NCBI GenBank assembly: GCA_023382595.1 | Contig: JAHDWB010000011.1 | Location: 1-64,000 of the forward strand | Length of the DNA: 64,000 bases | Reading direction: 5' to 3' | Source of the DNA: Anaerolineales bacterium | Lineage (GTDB): Bacteria > Chloroflexota > Anaerolineae > Anaerolineales > Villigracilaceae | Program-made: the position numbers and the translations under genes | Shown here: in pieces, positions 26,409 through 34,819 of the stretch | How positions within the stretch are numbered: position 1 is the stretch's first letter | Layout of the letters: the number at the start of each line of letters is the position of its first letter | The notes under the pieces: model-generated | Seen by the model: the letters and a program-made list of their open reading frames with translations, nothing else | Database searches by the model: none | Told to the model about the DNA's origin: nothing

Positions 26409-27668
26409 ATGAAAAAGCTTTTACTCATCGGTATCAAAGACCTCAAGCTCATGTTCCGCGACCGCGTCGCGCTTACGTTCATGCTCCTCGCACCCTTTCT
26501 CCTCACCATCGGCATGGGATTTGTCACAGGACGTTTCAGCGGCGGCTCCACAGGACTATCTGACATTCCTGTCGTCATCGTCAATTTGGATCAAGGGGAT
26601 TTGGGGAATGCACTCGAAGATCTATTCAACTCGGAAGAACTATCGGGGTTGATGGAGCCCAGCGCTTCCTCCGACCCCGAAGCTGCCCGCCGTTTAATGG
26701 ACGAGGATAAAGCTGCTGCCGTTGTCATCATCCCTGAAGGATTCACCCGTTCGATCATCCCGGCAGAAGACACACGGTTTTCTCAAGGTTACGTCCAACC
26801 CGAACCTGTAAAAATTGAAATGTATACGAATCCATCCAGTCCCACCAGCGCAGGCATCGTCAAAGCCGTTGTGGATGAATTTATCTCACGCGTCGAAGAG
26901 GGGCGTACGAGCGGCATGACATCCATTGTCGGGTTGATGAATGATGGGTTGTTGAATCCGCTCAACGCTGAGAAAGAAGCGAGCGAGTTATTTCAATATG
27001 CAGCTGAAGCCGAATCGTCCGCCATCACGCTCAAAACAAATATAGAGGGCTCTGACGCTGTCGAGTTCGACCTATTCTCCTACTTTGCGCCTGGCATGGC
27101 ATTGATGTTCCTGATGTACACCGTCTCCTATGGCGGACGCTCGATTCTGGCTGAACGCGCGGGAGGCACATTGCCACGGCTGATGATCGCCCCCACACAG
27201 ACCACGCAGGTCTTGGGCGGCAAAGTACTGGGTATCTTCTTCATGGGCGTTGCCCAAGTCGGCATATTGATCCTCATATCGACCCTATTCTTTCAAGTCA
27301 GATGGGGGGATGCGCTCGGAGTGATTGTCCTGATCCTTGCGGCGGTCTTCGGTGCGACAGGCTGGGGAATGCTGATCACAGCCTTTGCCCATACACCTGT
27401 ACAGGTTGCCAATACAGGTACCGTTGTCATGTTGATCTTCAGCATTTTGGGCGGTAGTTTCATCGATCTTGAGAATTTCCCGCCGTTCATTCAAACCATC
27501 AGCAAGATCACGCCCAATGCCTGGGGCTTGGACGGTTTTACAACGTTAGCCCTCGGTGGCACTTTGAAAAATCTAACAGAACCCGTTACCGCCCTGCTTG
27601 TTATGGGAACTGTCTTGTTTGGAGTTGCAGTTGTGTTATTCAATCGGAATGGGTTGGTACAGAAATGA
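26409..27668 (+). CDS. ABC-2 type exporter permease (first)
   Basis: The 419-aa membrane protein has one N-terminal hydrophobic segment (residues 20-45), a large external domain of about 170 residues, and five or six C-terminal segments. This is the usual ABC-2 'YhaP/NatB' layout. Motifs include L-A-E-R-A-G-G-T-L-P-R-L and G-G-S-F-I-D-L-E-N-F-P-P near the last loop, where the family has a conserved P-x-x-x-x-P. It overlaps the next permease gene (ATGA), so the pair is translated together and probably forms a heterodimeric channel with the upstream ATPase. A palindromic repeat separates it from the ATPase gene. The substrate is unknown. Confidence 0.88.
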   Translation: MKKLLLIGIKDLKLMFRDRVALTFMLLAPFLLTIGMGFVTGRFSGGSTGLSDIPVVIVNLDQGDLGNALEDLFNSEELSGLMEPSASSDPEAARRLMDEDKAAAVVIIPEGFTRSIIPAEDTRFSQGYVQPEPVKIEMYTNPSSPTSAGIVKAVVDEFISRVEEGRTSGMTSIVGLMNDGLLNPLNAEKEASELFQYAAEAESSAITLKTNIEGSDAVEFDLFSYFAPGMALMFLMYTVSYGGRSILAERAGGTLPRLMIAPTQTTQVLGGKVLGIFFMGVAQVGILILISTLFFQVRWGDALGVIVLILAAVFGATGWGMLITAFAHTPVQVANTGTVVMLIFSILGGSFIDLENFPPFIQTISKITPNAWGLDGFTTLALGGTLKNLTEPVTALLVMGTVLFGVAVVLFNRNGLVQK

Positions 27669-28861
27669 AAAAAATATTTGCCATCGCATGGAAGGACGCC
27701 GTCATTCGATTTGCAAGTAAATCAGAGTGGCTATTCTTCCTTATTTTACCCATCACCTTCACTTTCCTGATTGCAGGTGGGGTCCCGTCAGGGGATGACG
27801 ATCACCGCATCCGCTTGCTGGTCGTGGATGAGGCACAAACATCCATTTCACAGCAGATTATTTCTGATCTCGAAAACTCGTCCGCCGTCCGCACAGAAAT
27901 TGTTGCGCGTGAAGAGGCTGAAAGCCAATTCGAAGACCGCCGCGCCTCGGTTGTGTTTATTATCCCTGCTGGTATCGACATCGAATCACTGCAAAACGGC
28001 TCAGCAGAGGTCGAATTATTTCAACAGCCAAATAACCTGAATGCAACCATCGCCGAGCGGGCTGTGCTGACAGCGATCCGAAGGGTGAGCAGTTCCATCT
28101 CCGCGGCGCAGAACGCGGTCAATGCGCGTGAGGCAAAACAGCCTTTCGCCTCAGGCGCAGAGAAGCAAACATACTTCGAGAACTCTTTGGAAATGGCGCA
28201 GTCCATTCAGAAGGATGCGCCAGAACGTGTGACTGTGATCGAAAGCACAACGCCAGATGGAATCGATTATGACCCGCGCACCAATACGTCTGCCGGGCAA
28301 TTGATCACGTGGGTGTTTATCCCATTGTTCGGGATCTCGGCATTGTTCGCGTCCGAACGTCAGGGAGGGACGTTGCGCCGTATGCTGACAACCCCAGCGC
28401 GTAAATCGACATTTTTATTTGGCACGATCTCAGGTCAGGTGGGGATGGCGTTGATTCAAATGTTTCTACTGGTTGGATTCGGCATCTTTGCGATGAAACT
28501 CAATTGGGGACGTGAACCCTTTGCCCTGTTCGTTCTGTTATTCGCATCCGCGCTTGCGGCGGCGGCGTTTGGCACTGCATTGGGAACGTTCATCAAGACC
28601 ACAGGGCAAGCCGTCGGATTGAGCGTCATGTTCGGCATGCTCTTCGCCATGATGGGTGGATGTATGTATCCACTGGAACTGTTCCCACCTGCGGTACAGA
28701 ATGCTGTAAGAATCCTCCCCACCACTTGGGCGATGGAAGGCATGTTGGACTTGGGCCTGCGCGGCGGAGGCTTGATGGAAATTATGCCCGAGGCGGGAGT
28801 CCTGCTCGGGTTTGCGGCTGTCTTTTTTACAGTGGGCGTGATGAGATTCCGCTACGAGTGA
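27665..28861 (+). CDS. ABC-2 type exporter permease (second)
   Basis: The 398-aa protein has the same layout as its neighbour: an N-terminal transmembrane segment, a long extracytoplasmic domain with V-V-F-I-I-P-A-G-I, and a C-terminal block of five or six helices. F-A-S-E-R-Q-G-G-T-L-R-R-M and G-G-C-M-Y-P-L-E-L-F-P-P match conserved loops of the ABC-2 family. Its ATG overlaps the stop of the first permease by four bases. A strong terminator follows 25 bases after the stop, closing the operon that begins at the LiaF-like gene. It probably pairs with the first permease. Confidence 0.88.
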   Translation: MKKIFAIAWKDAVIRFASKSEWLFFLILPITFTFLIAGGVPSGDDDHRIRLLVVDEAQTSISQQIISDLENSSAVRTEIVAREEAESQFEDRRASVVFIIPAGIDIESLQNGSAEVELFQQPNNLNATIAERAVLTAIRRVSSSISAAQNAVNAREAKQPFASGAEKQTYFENSLEMAQSIQKDAPERVTVIESTTPDGIDYDPRTNTSAGQLITWVFIPLFGISALFASERQGGTLRRMLTTPARKSTFLFGTISGQVGMALIQMFLLVGFGIFAMKLNWGREPFALFVLLFASALAAAAFGTALGTFIKTTGQAVGLSVMFGMLFAMMGGCMYPLELFPPAVQNAVRILPTTWAMEGMLDLGLRGGGLMEIMPEAGVLLGFAAVFFTVGVMRFRYE

Positions 28862-28886
28862 GGAAAAGATAGTTCCATTATCAAGA

Positions 28887-28923
28887 AACCAAAGTCCCGC
28901 CTCAAAGCGGGACTTTGGTTTTG
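28887..28923 (+). terminator. Intrinsic terminator of the exporter operon
   Basis: Arms AACCAAAGTCCCGC and its exact complement enclose a 6-base loop, followed by TTTT. Confidence 0.9.
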
Positions 28924-29045
28924 CCGGTCGCAAGGCAGGTTGTGACTTTTCCCGGGTAGAAATCTTCCGCCGATTTGCCCCTTGTCATTTCTTCATCGGC
29001 TTTGCGCAAGAGTTTCGCGGCCTGTTCGGGTTTTCTTCGGGTTAC
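28924..29045 (-). pseudogene. Possible IS3 orfA transposase fragment
   Basis: Reading the minus strand from 29045, an open stretch gives R-R-K-P-E-Q-A-A-K-L-L-R-K-A-D-E-E-M-T-R-G-K. This resembles the first helices of IS3-family orfA proteins (K-P-E-Q-I-V-x-L-L-R-x-A-D). It has no start and fades after K-S-A-E-D-F. The match is short and from memory, so it is tentative. Confidence 0.35.
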
Positions 29046-29512
29046 GCGCAGGTTTCCAGCAGTTCCTTCACCTTACGCAGGTCACCTGTATGTTGTCGCG
29101 TGACCGAGCCAGCGATGAGCGGCATAAGCAGCTTTAGGAAGCTACGCGGTTCCACTTCGTATCTGATGGTCAGGCAGGTACCGCCTTCGACGCGCTCGAC
29201 GGTCCGCCGGAATGTCAGCGGAAGCGGTCCCGACATGGCTTTCCACGCCACAATCCGATTTGGTTCGCATTGGATCGTCTCGTAGACCGTCTCGATCCGC
29301 CGTCCAAACGCTTTGGCAACCAGACCGAAACGGGCGCTAGGTCCAATCGGACCCTCTGAAGTTTTCCGGGTATCAACCCATTCGTTTCGCCACTTCAGGT
29401 CATTTTCAAGGTTGGACAGAACCACAAAAACCTCCCCACTGATTTTGAAGCCAATGCTAGCAATGTGGTGTTCCCTGGGCATAAAATCCAGCAATCCGCG
29501 GACGGCTTTCAC
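29042..29512 (-). CDS. SRPBCC (START-like) family protein
   Basis: The 156-aa product has the hallmarks of polyketide cyclase/dehydrase-like SRPBCC proteins: V-F-V-V-L-S-N-L-E-N-D-L-K-W near residue 29, a central T-V-Y-E-T-I-Q-C-E-P-N-R-I-V-A-W-K-A, and a C-terminal amphipathic helix after R-Y-E-V-E-P. Such proteins bind hydrophobic ligands in a helix-grip cavity. The start is a GTG; the frame stays open further upstream and the region before the V-F-V-V-L strand does not look like the usual first beta strand. The N-terminus may therefore be altered or mis-started. It is isolated among IS relics, with no operon partner. Confidence 0.7.
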   Translation of the reverse strand: MKAVRGLLDFMPREHHIASIGFKISGEVFVVLSNLENDLKWRNEWVDTRKTSEGPIGPSARFGLVAKAFGRRIETVYETIQCEPNRIVAWKAMSGPLPLTFRRTVERVEGGTCLTIRYEVEPRSFLKLLMPLIAGSVTRQHTGDLRKVKELLETCA

Positions 29513-29856
29513 ATGGCGGTAGTTCTGGTGCTGCGGATTCGGATTCTTATTGCCATTGGGAAAACGAATCTGATCCGGTCAGGCGTGGAACCCATTTCCA
29601 TGCAAATGCATTACAGATGAGACATTTGCAATTTCACTGACGACGTTTCATAACTCGCTTATTATATGACATGTTCTTTTCAGAAATCACAGTCCAATGC
29701 CTGGGGGGGCTAAACTTGAAGTGATCCGAAGTCAACGAGGTGAAAGGCGTATTTTGGATAAAGGTGTTTCATGATCTGGCGATGGTTGTAGCAATACATA
29801 AAAAGACGAAGGTTTCTATAAAAACTTATCTATTCCGTTCATAGCAAGAATCCCTC
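29513..29856. other. Intergenic stretch with a possible transposase tail relic
   Basis: No intact gene is seen. On the minus strand from about 29811 to 29712 a short open stretch reads F-M-Y-C-Y-N-H-R-Q-I and H-L-V-D-F-G before a stop. This has the flavour of a transposase C-terminus (Y-x-N-x-R-Q), but is too short to name. The rest is AT-rich and featureless to me. Confidence 0.3.
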
Positions 29857-30534
29857 CTAGATCAATCCTTTGAGTTTGGCTTTGGTGTACGCGGCAATGG
29901 TAAAACCATCGGTGATTTTTTCGTTGGCGATCCATTCCTCGAGTTCTTTGACAGTGAGCCAGACGTAGGCTTCGATGCCTTCGTTCACGTTGGCTTCTCC
30001 AACCGAAGCGAGCTTGGCGTAGAACAACGCCACCGAAGCCGCTTCCCACCCAGTATTGTTGTAGAATTCACCCAGACTTACTAATTCTTCAATTTGCCCG
30101 CCCGTTTCTTCCTCAATTTCCTTACGTGCATTTACACCTGCTGGAGTATTCGGTTCACCATAACCACGCGGAACTTCATAATGCCATTGGCGAGTTGGAT
30201 GGCGGTATTGATGGAGCAGCATGATCTTTCCTTGATACTCAGGAAGAACAACCACTCCACGACCACCTTTCAAGGTGGCAGTAGCAATCGAACGACCATA
30301 GCCGCGCATATCACCATCAGGAAATTGAACCAAATCGCGCACGATTATGTTGTAGGGGTCATCCAAGACGATCCCTATCTTTGCCCATTCCAAAGGTAGT
30401 CCCTTCTGCTTTAGTTCGGCTTCTTTTTTTTCTTCCCATTCAGTAATTATTTTTTGATCGATGATGATATTTAAAATCGCGTTTTCATTGAAAAATAAAC
30501 TTGGTTGCAACTTAACCAGTTCAAAATAATCCAT
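29857..30534 (-). CDS. NUDIX hydrolase with N-terminal extension (third gene of a NUDIX-X-NUDIX cassette)
   Basis: The 225-aa protein carries a NUDIX domain with the box G-Y-G-E-P-N-T-P-A-G...A-R-K-E-I-E-E-E-T-G-G, in which Lys replaces the usual Arg of R-E-x-x-E-E. Before it is an extension of about 80 residues, with Y-F-E-L-V-K-L-Q-P-S-L-F and I-V-R-D-L-V-Q-F-P-D-G. A related extension occurs in the NUDIX gene at 32194, so they are paralogues that are clearly diverged. The domain typically cleaves nucleoside diphosphates linked to another moiety; the substrate here is unknown. TGGAGATATAAG precedes the ATG well. It lies 55 bases after the large unknown gene, on the same strand, in AT-rich DNA. 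Confidence 0.88.
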   Translation of the reverse strand: MDYFELVKLQPSLFFNENAILNIIIDQKIITEWEEKKEAELKQKGLPLEWAKIGIVLDDPYNIIVRDLVQFPDGDMRGYGRSIATATLKGGRGVVVLPEYQGKIMLLHQYRHPTRQWHYEVPRGYGEPNTPAGVNARKEIEEETGGQIEELVSLGEFYNNTGWEAASVALFYAKLASVGEANVNEGIEAYVWLTVKELEEWIANEKITDGFTIAAYTKAKLKGLI

Positions 30535-30589
30535 CTTATATCTCCAGAGAATAGTATAGGTGTGAAGATTTATCTAATCCTTACTGCTC

Positions 30590-32131
30590 TTACACTTCAG
30601 GGTAAGTTAATTCGTTTTGAGTAGCTATGGTTGCCTCTTCTTGTTTATCTTGTTTATCAGCTACAACATTGAATCCTTGTTTTCTAAACTTATTTAGCAA
30701 CCTCTCATATTCATCTCTCGCGTTCGAAATTCTGGTACGCATGAAATTGTAATTAATGGCTAAGTCTACATTTTTCGAAGCACCTGCTACGACTTTTGAA
30801 ATAACGGTTGCCGCTTGATCAGACAAAACTCCTGCTGTTGCACCAGAAAGTTTCACAAGTTTATCGTCTGCCAAAACTGTCAATAATACTCCTCCTATAT
30901 TGATCACAACTTTTATTGCTGGCCTTATATTTTCAGCACTCCTAGCAGAAGTAATTTTTCTTATTGCATTTTGGTAATTGTAAAACCCGTTAATAAAGGA
31001 TTTAAAGTCGAGAGCAAAATCCACACCTTTCTTGGATTTCTGAAGATCGTCAATCATACTTTGGGTATCAAGTTTTAGTTTCTTCGCCGATTCAAGAAAA
31101 ATTTTATATTCATCGCAATCTTGCCTTATTTTATGAATATCACTGAACGTCAAATCATTTACAGTTCGTATCCATAAAGCATTAGTCAGCTTACTAAAAA
31201 CTATTTCGCCAAACATTGTCGACAGGTCGATCGACTCGGATGCAGGAGCTAATTCCATAGCCATATCTAATTCATGTAATGCCGAACGCTCAGGTAAGTC
31301 TCGTCCTGATAGAGTTTGAATTCGTAGCCCATCCGCAGAATTTGCTTGATACTTCAAGTCAAATATCATCTTGAGTTCTTTCCAGAATTTTTTAGAATAA
31401 TCATACTTTCCCTGAATCACATTCTGGCTCGATTCCTCCTTAGTTCTACCCTCAACACAAACAAACCTGATATACAATTGTTGACGGGTAATCAAGTCTC
31501 GTTTTGTTTCGTCAAACGTCTCGGTGCAAAACGTAGTCACTTCATTCAGCTTTTTCTTGAAACCTTCAACATCTTTTATCTTCAAATCTGCCGCTATCTC
31601 ATTGGCAACAATTCGCGCGCTCATGATATAACTTGTGAATGCCCTTGCTGATCTGTTCGCATCTTTCAAATTTTGTTGTTCGTCCCATGAAAATCTTACG
31701 CAAGGTACCTTTTCTAACTCCCTTTCTAACTCTGCAACAGCCATAGTTCCGCTATCTCGCTTGGTATACCCGCTTGCGTCTCCTTCTGTAATTGACTTTT
31801 CATTGTACAAATAAGGGATAATTCCCTTTGATTTCACTAAATCAAGATATGCTTTTTTTTCATCACCAGAAGAAAGCAGTGGTTTATATAACTCCTCTGT
31901 GTTGATAATAAATGCTCGATTTATAACTACACTATCACTATAAAGGAGGGCTCGCTTAAATTCTGCCTCAATATCCTTTTTTATTTTTTTGCGATATTCT
32001 TCACGAGATAATTTTTGTTTCTCCATTTTCTTTAGCCCAGCTAGAGGAACATACTGATTATCTACACCTTGCGTTGTGGAAGACATAATACTTAGATCTT
32101 CTTTAGTTAAGGGGATTACATTGGTTGACAT
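30590..32131 (-). CDS. Large unknown protein between two NUDIX genes
   Basis: I do not recognise this 513-aa protein. It is largely alpha-helical in appearance and rich in Lys/Glu. Notable stretches are R-A-L-L-Y-S-D-S-V-V-I-N-R-A-F-I-I-N near residue 65, G-I-I-P-Y-L-Y-N-E-K-S, and a hydrophobic patch near residue 425 (V-V-I-N-I-G-G-V-L-L-T-V-L), which may be a membrane or buried helix. No nuclease, ATPase or peptidase motif stands out. The start is taken at M-S-T-N-V-I because AGGAAGGAA precedes it; an ATG 18 bases upstream overlaps that box. The gene is clearly more AT-rich than surrounding housekeeping genes, which suggests transfer. It is 62 bases after one NUDIX gene and 55 before the other. 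Confidence 0.8.
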   Translation of the reverse strand: MSTNVIPLTKEDLSIMSSTTQGVDNQYVPLAGLKKMEKQKLSREEYRKKIKKDIEAEFKRALLYSDSVVINRAFIINTEELYKPLLSSGDEKKAYLDLVKSKGIIPYLYNEKSITEGDASGYTKRDSGTMAVAELERELEKVPCVRFSWDEQQNLKDANRSARAFTSYIMSARIVANEIAADLKIKDVEGFKKKLNEVTTFCTETFDETKRDLITRQQLYIRFVCVEGRTKEESSQNVIQGKYDYSKKFWKELKMIFDLKYQANSADGLRIQTLSGRDLPERSALHELDMAMELAPASESIDLSTMFGEIVFSKLTNALWIRTVNDLTFSDIHKIRQDCDEYKIFLESAKKLKLDTQSMIDDLQKSKKGVDFALDFKSFINGFYNYQNAIRKITSARSAENIRPAIKVVINIGGVLLTVLADDKLVKLSGATAGVLSDQAATVISKVVAGASKNVDLAINYNFMRTRISNARDEYERLLNKFRKQGFNVVADKQDKQEEATIATQNELTYPEV

Positions 32132-32193
32132 TTGAATTTCCTTCCTCATCGTTCGAATCGGGTTTGTTCGATTTTTTCTGTTGTTTTATTGAA

Positions 32194-32877
32194 CTAACAA
32201 CTTTTAGCCAACGCGTACGCCCATAGCGAGAACCAATCGCTGAGTTGACCCTTTTGCACTATCTGTTCCAGTTTTCCCATTTTTACCCACCTATACTTTG
32301 CTATTCCTTCTTGTGTTTCAAGAGTAATCTTTTGTCCTTTTGGAATTTCAACCAAAAACACTGCCGTGCCGCCTCTCCCTTCTTTAACCTTTGTTAGGCA
32401 AGTCAATTTTGCATTGGAAACTCCAATTTCTTCCTGAAGTTCTGCTCTAGCATTTTGCTCTGCCGACAAACCCGGCTCGCCAAATCCGCGCGGGAATTCC
32501 CAACTCCAATCCCGTTCTTCATGCCGAAATTTACGAATCATCAGAATTTTATCACCCTGCATACACATCAGGACCGAGTTAATTCCGCCACTTTCTGCAC
32601 TCTTGCGATTAATCCAGCGTACATAACCTCCGACTCGTCCATCTGGAAATTCAACCATATCACGGAGAACATAAAACCACTGGTCTTCCGCAAGAACACC
32701 GATATCGATCCAATTGGCAGGCTTGCCATCTTTCCTGAGTTTGGCACGAATTTTCTTTTGCTCCGCCCGAATCTGTTTCTCATTAGTGATAATTTTGATC
32801 TCGCCCTTTTCACCTTTGTTATGAAACATTTCGGGACGTTCTTGCATCAAGTTCAAATACTTCTTTAAAGTATCCAT
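32194..32877 (-). CDS. NUDIX hydrolase with N-terminal extension (first gene of the cassette)
   Basis: The 227-aa protein has the NUDIX box in G-F-G-E-P-G-L-S-A-E-Q-N-A-R-A-E-L-Q-E-E-I-G, where Ala stands for the Arg-adjacent residue and the E-x-x-E-E core is kept. The N-terminal 90 residues (Y-L-N-L-M-Q-E-R-P-E-M-F-H-N and V-L-R-D-M-V-E-F-P-D-G) match the layout of the paralogue at 29857. It should be the first gene of a three-gene transcript reading toward lower coordinates. A TACAAT sequence lies 20 or so bases before its ATG. A decayed HsdR gene lies just upstream, so the cassette sits within a defence-type region. Substrate unknown. Confidence 0.88.
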   Translation of the reverse strand: MDTLKKYLNLMQERPEMFHNKGEKGEIKIITNEKQIRAEQKKIRAKLRKDGKPANWIDIGVLAEDQWFYVLRDMVEFPDGRVGGYVRWINRKSAESGGINSVLMCMQGDKILMIRKFRHEERDWSWEFPRGFGEPGLSAEQNARAELQEEIGVSNAKLTCLTKVKEGRGGTAVFLVEIPKGQKITLETQEGIAKYRWVKMGKLEQIVQKGQLSDWFSLWAYALAKSC

Positions 32878-32895
32878 GAAAGATGGTCCTTCAGA

Positions 32896-33249
32896 CTATT
32901 GTATCGCCATTCGATTCGCAAACTCAACCACCTCTTCCACTTCCTTCTCCGTAAAACACCGCGCCGCTGCATCCGCGCCAAACATGTCCAAGAGCGGTTC
33001 GTATAAGTCGGTGGACTCGAGATGGCGCTTCTGCAAGAACATACTTGGCACGGCGCGCAGGAGGCGAAACTAACAGGGGTTATCGTACTGAACGATGCAA
33101 TCATAAAATTACCACCCAATAATTTCCCCATTTGAGAAGTCGCGCAAATACCAACCCGTCCTTTCCAACTGCGGGTCGATCATCTGCTTGCGGGTTGTAT
33201 CCTCACTAATTCGGCGCAACAGCCCACCTCGTGAATGGAATACCCACAT
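32896..33249 (-). pseudogene. Relic of a second type I restriction HsdR-like gene
   Basis: Two short frames remain. The first (33249 to 33109) reads M-W-V-F-H-S-R then T-R-K-Q-M-I-D-P-Q-L-E-R-T-G-W-Y-L-R-D-F, the N-terminal signature of HsdR proteins (compare E-T-R-A-E-L-I-D-P-Q-L in the intact gene here). It ends at TAA. The second (33069 to 32896) has no start, with an in-frame TAG at 33070-33072, and reads V-P-S-M-F-L-Q-K-R-H-L-E-S-T-D-L-Y-E-P-L-L-D-M-F-G through E-E-V-V-E-F-A-N-R. It resembles a C-terminal helical end. The helicase core between them is gone, so the gene is dead. Attribution of the second piece to the same gene is inference. Confidence 0.5.
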
Positions 33250-33313
33250 TATACGGTTAATTCTTTCTTTTGGCATGAAGATTCTCTCTCATCATCGCTT
33301 CATACTGCCTCTG

Positions 33314-33319
33314 TACAAT
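33314..33319 (+). promoter_or_regulatory. -10 box of the LCP gene
   Basis: TACAAT ends 7 bases before the ATG, leaving no room for a ribosome-binding site. This is one of several such arrangements in the window. Confidence 0.4.
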
Positions 33320-33326
33320 TTTTCCC

Positions 33327-34205
33327 ATGCTCGAAGACACCCGACCCACCGACCGCATGAGCCGCATGCAGGCAGTCCGCGCCGTGCCGCGACAAAAACG
33401 CCCCAAACGATGGAACTGGCTGGTATTCGCATCCCTGTTCATCACTGCCTACTTCCTCGCGCCCCTGCGCACCAACATCCTCCTGCTCGGCACAGATGCC
33501 TCCCCCGAGCGCGGGGGCACCGGGCGCACGGATACGATCATCCTGACCACCATCGTCCCGCTCCAGCCGTACATCGGCATGCTTTCCATCCCGCGCGACC
33601 TGTGGGTGCCGATCCCCGGCGTGGGCGAACAACGCATCAACACCGCCTATTTCTTTGCCGAAGCGGACCAACCCGGGGCGGGGTCGGAGGCGGTCCTGCA
33701 AACCATCCGCCAGAACTTCAACGTGCCCGTGCGCTATTATGCGCTCATCCGCATGACCGAACTCATCTTCCTGGTGGATGCGCTGGGCGGGGTGGAGATC
33801 GAACTGGCGGCGCCTCAGGGCGGACTTCCGGCGGGTACCCACCATCTGAACGGACTCCAGGCGCTTGCCTTTGCCCGCGACAGGAGCATGGGCGACGACT
33901 TCGGGCGCATGGCAGGCACGCAAGTCCTGCTGACCGCCGTGATCAAGAAGATCATCCAGCCCGCCTCGTGGAGCAGACTGCCCGAAATCCTGCCGCCGCT
34001 CTTCCGCGCGGTCGAGACCAACCTGCCCGCCTGGCAGTACCCGCGCCTCGGACTTGCCATGCTGCGCGCGCTGCTCACCGGCTTGGACAACCGCAGTATC
34101 ACGCGCGAGATGGTCATCCCGTTCCAGACCTCGCAGGGAGCGCAAGTGCTCGCCCCGAATTGGGAGGCGATCCGCCCGCTCATGCGCGAGATGTTCGGCA
34201 GGTAA
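33327..34205 (+). CDS. LytR-CpsA-Psr (LCP) family protein
   Basis: The 292-aa protein has a cytoplasmic Arg-rich head, one membrane segment near residues 30-45 and an external LCP domain. Family marks are N-I-L-L-L-G-T-D, G-R-T-D-T-I-I-L, S-I-P-R-D-L-W-V, R-I-N-T-A-Y, L-A-F-A-R-D-R and D-F-G-R-M. The Arg and Asp residues in these would bind the polyprenyl pyrophosphate head group. LCP enzymes transfer glycopolymers from lipid carriers to peptidoglycan or protein. That would fit the polysaccharide cluster later in the window, though it is not adjacent. It has its own promoter and no close operon partner. Confidence 0.88.
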   Translation: MLEDTRPTDRMSRMQAVRAVPRQKRPKRWNWLVFASLFITAYFLAPLRTNILLLGTDASPERGGTGRTDTIILTTIVPLQPYIGMLSIPRDLWVPIPGVGEQRINTAYFFAEADQPGAGSEAVLQTIRQNFNVPVRYYALIRMTELIFLVDALGGVEIELAAPQGGLPAGTHHLNGLQALAFARDRSMGDDFGRMAGTQVLLTAVIKKIIQPASWSRLPEILPPLFRAVETNLPAWQYPRLGLAMLRALLTGLDNRSITREMVIPFQTSQGAQVLAPNWEAIRPLMREMFGR

Positions 34206-34224
34206 ACCGGGCGCACCGCCGGGA

Positions 34225-34252
34225 TTGAATTCCATGTTGAATTCCTTATAAT
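34225..34252 (+). promoter_or_regulatory. Promoter of the small membrane protein gene
   Basis: TTGAAT and TATAAT are separated by 16 bases. The leader is about 40 bases and ends in AAAAGGAGAG before the ATG. Confidence 0.7.
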
Positions 34253-34297
34253 CTAAGGTGTCAACCGCAGTTCGAATCACACCCAAAAGGAGAGAGC

Positions 34298-34690
34298 ATG
34301 GCAACACTATACAAGACCATCGGCGGCATCGGGCAGGTCAAACGCAGGGATGCGCCGACCGCGCTCGAACAGTTTCAAGATTTTCTGGGGAAGGTCGCGG
34401 CGCACGTGCCGGGCGAGGTCATCAGCATCTACGTGCTGGGCAAGTCCCTTGCGCCAACCTTCGAAGGGACCTGGGCGGTCATCTGCTGGGTTCTGGCGTT
34501 GTTCCTGCGCTGGCAGGGCACGGAAGGCGAGGGCAAGACTCTCAATGTGATCCTGACCCTGCTTGCCTACCCGCTCTGGGCAATGGCAATGGGCGGCACC
34601 ATCCTTGGCTATGCCTTCCCCGAACAAGTGACCGGGCTGGCGGTATTGGTCTTCGCCGTGATCGCCGGAGCGTTGTATAACAACAAGTAG
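34298..34690 (+). CDS. Small membrane protein of unknown function
   Basis: The 130-aa protein has a soluble head of about 50 residues (with F-Q-D-F-L-G-K-V-A-A-H-V-P-G-E-V) and three hydrophobic segments: W-A-V-I-C-W-V-L-A-L-F-L, I-L-T-L-L-A-Y-P-L-W-A-M-A-M-G-G, and A-V-L-V-F-A-V-I-A-G-A-L. It has a clear promoter and ribosome-binding site. The stop TAG is supplied by the first bases of a GTAGGGGCGACG palindromic repeat, so the native C-terminus may have been trimmed. I cannot name the family. Confidence 0.75.
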   Translation: MATLYKTIGGIGQVKRRDAPTALEQFQDFLGKVAAHVPGEVISIYVLGKSLAPTFEGTWAVICWVLALFLRWQGTEGEGKTLNVILTLLAYPLWAMAMGGTILGYAFPEQVTGLAVLVFAVIAGALYNNK

Positions 34691-34780
34691 GGGCGACGTC
34701 CTGTCGCCCGCCCCCACCCAATCCGCCCCTACACACGTAGGGGCGGCGTTTCACTGCCCCCACCCGTCCTCCCCTCGCGA
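34687..34780. repeat. Palindromic GTAGGGGCGACG repeat
   Basis: GGGCGAC pairs with GTCGCCC, and CGCCCCTAC pairs with GTAGGGGCG across ACAC. A C-rich strand (CCCCCACCC) links this to the larger repeat family around the hsd genes. Confidence 0.75.
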
Positions 34781-34819
34781 AGCAAACACGACAATGAAGC
34801 GCTTACCAAATGATTGTTA

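Noticed and set aside
33188-34228. A 346-residue plus-strand frame overlapping the LCP gene
   Set aside because: Its composition (Pro, His and Arg-rich) is that of an out-of-frame shadow; the LCP frame has all family motifs.
34298-34690. Small membrane protein considered as a holin or phage gene
   Set aside because: No phage neighbours are present, and the soluble head of about 50 residues does not fit a holin.
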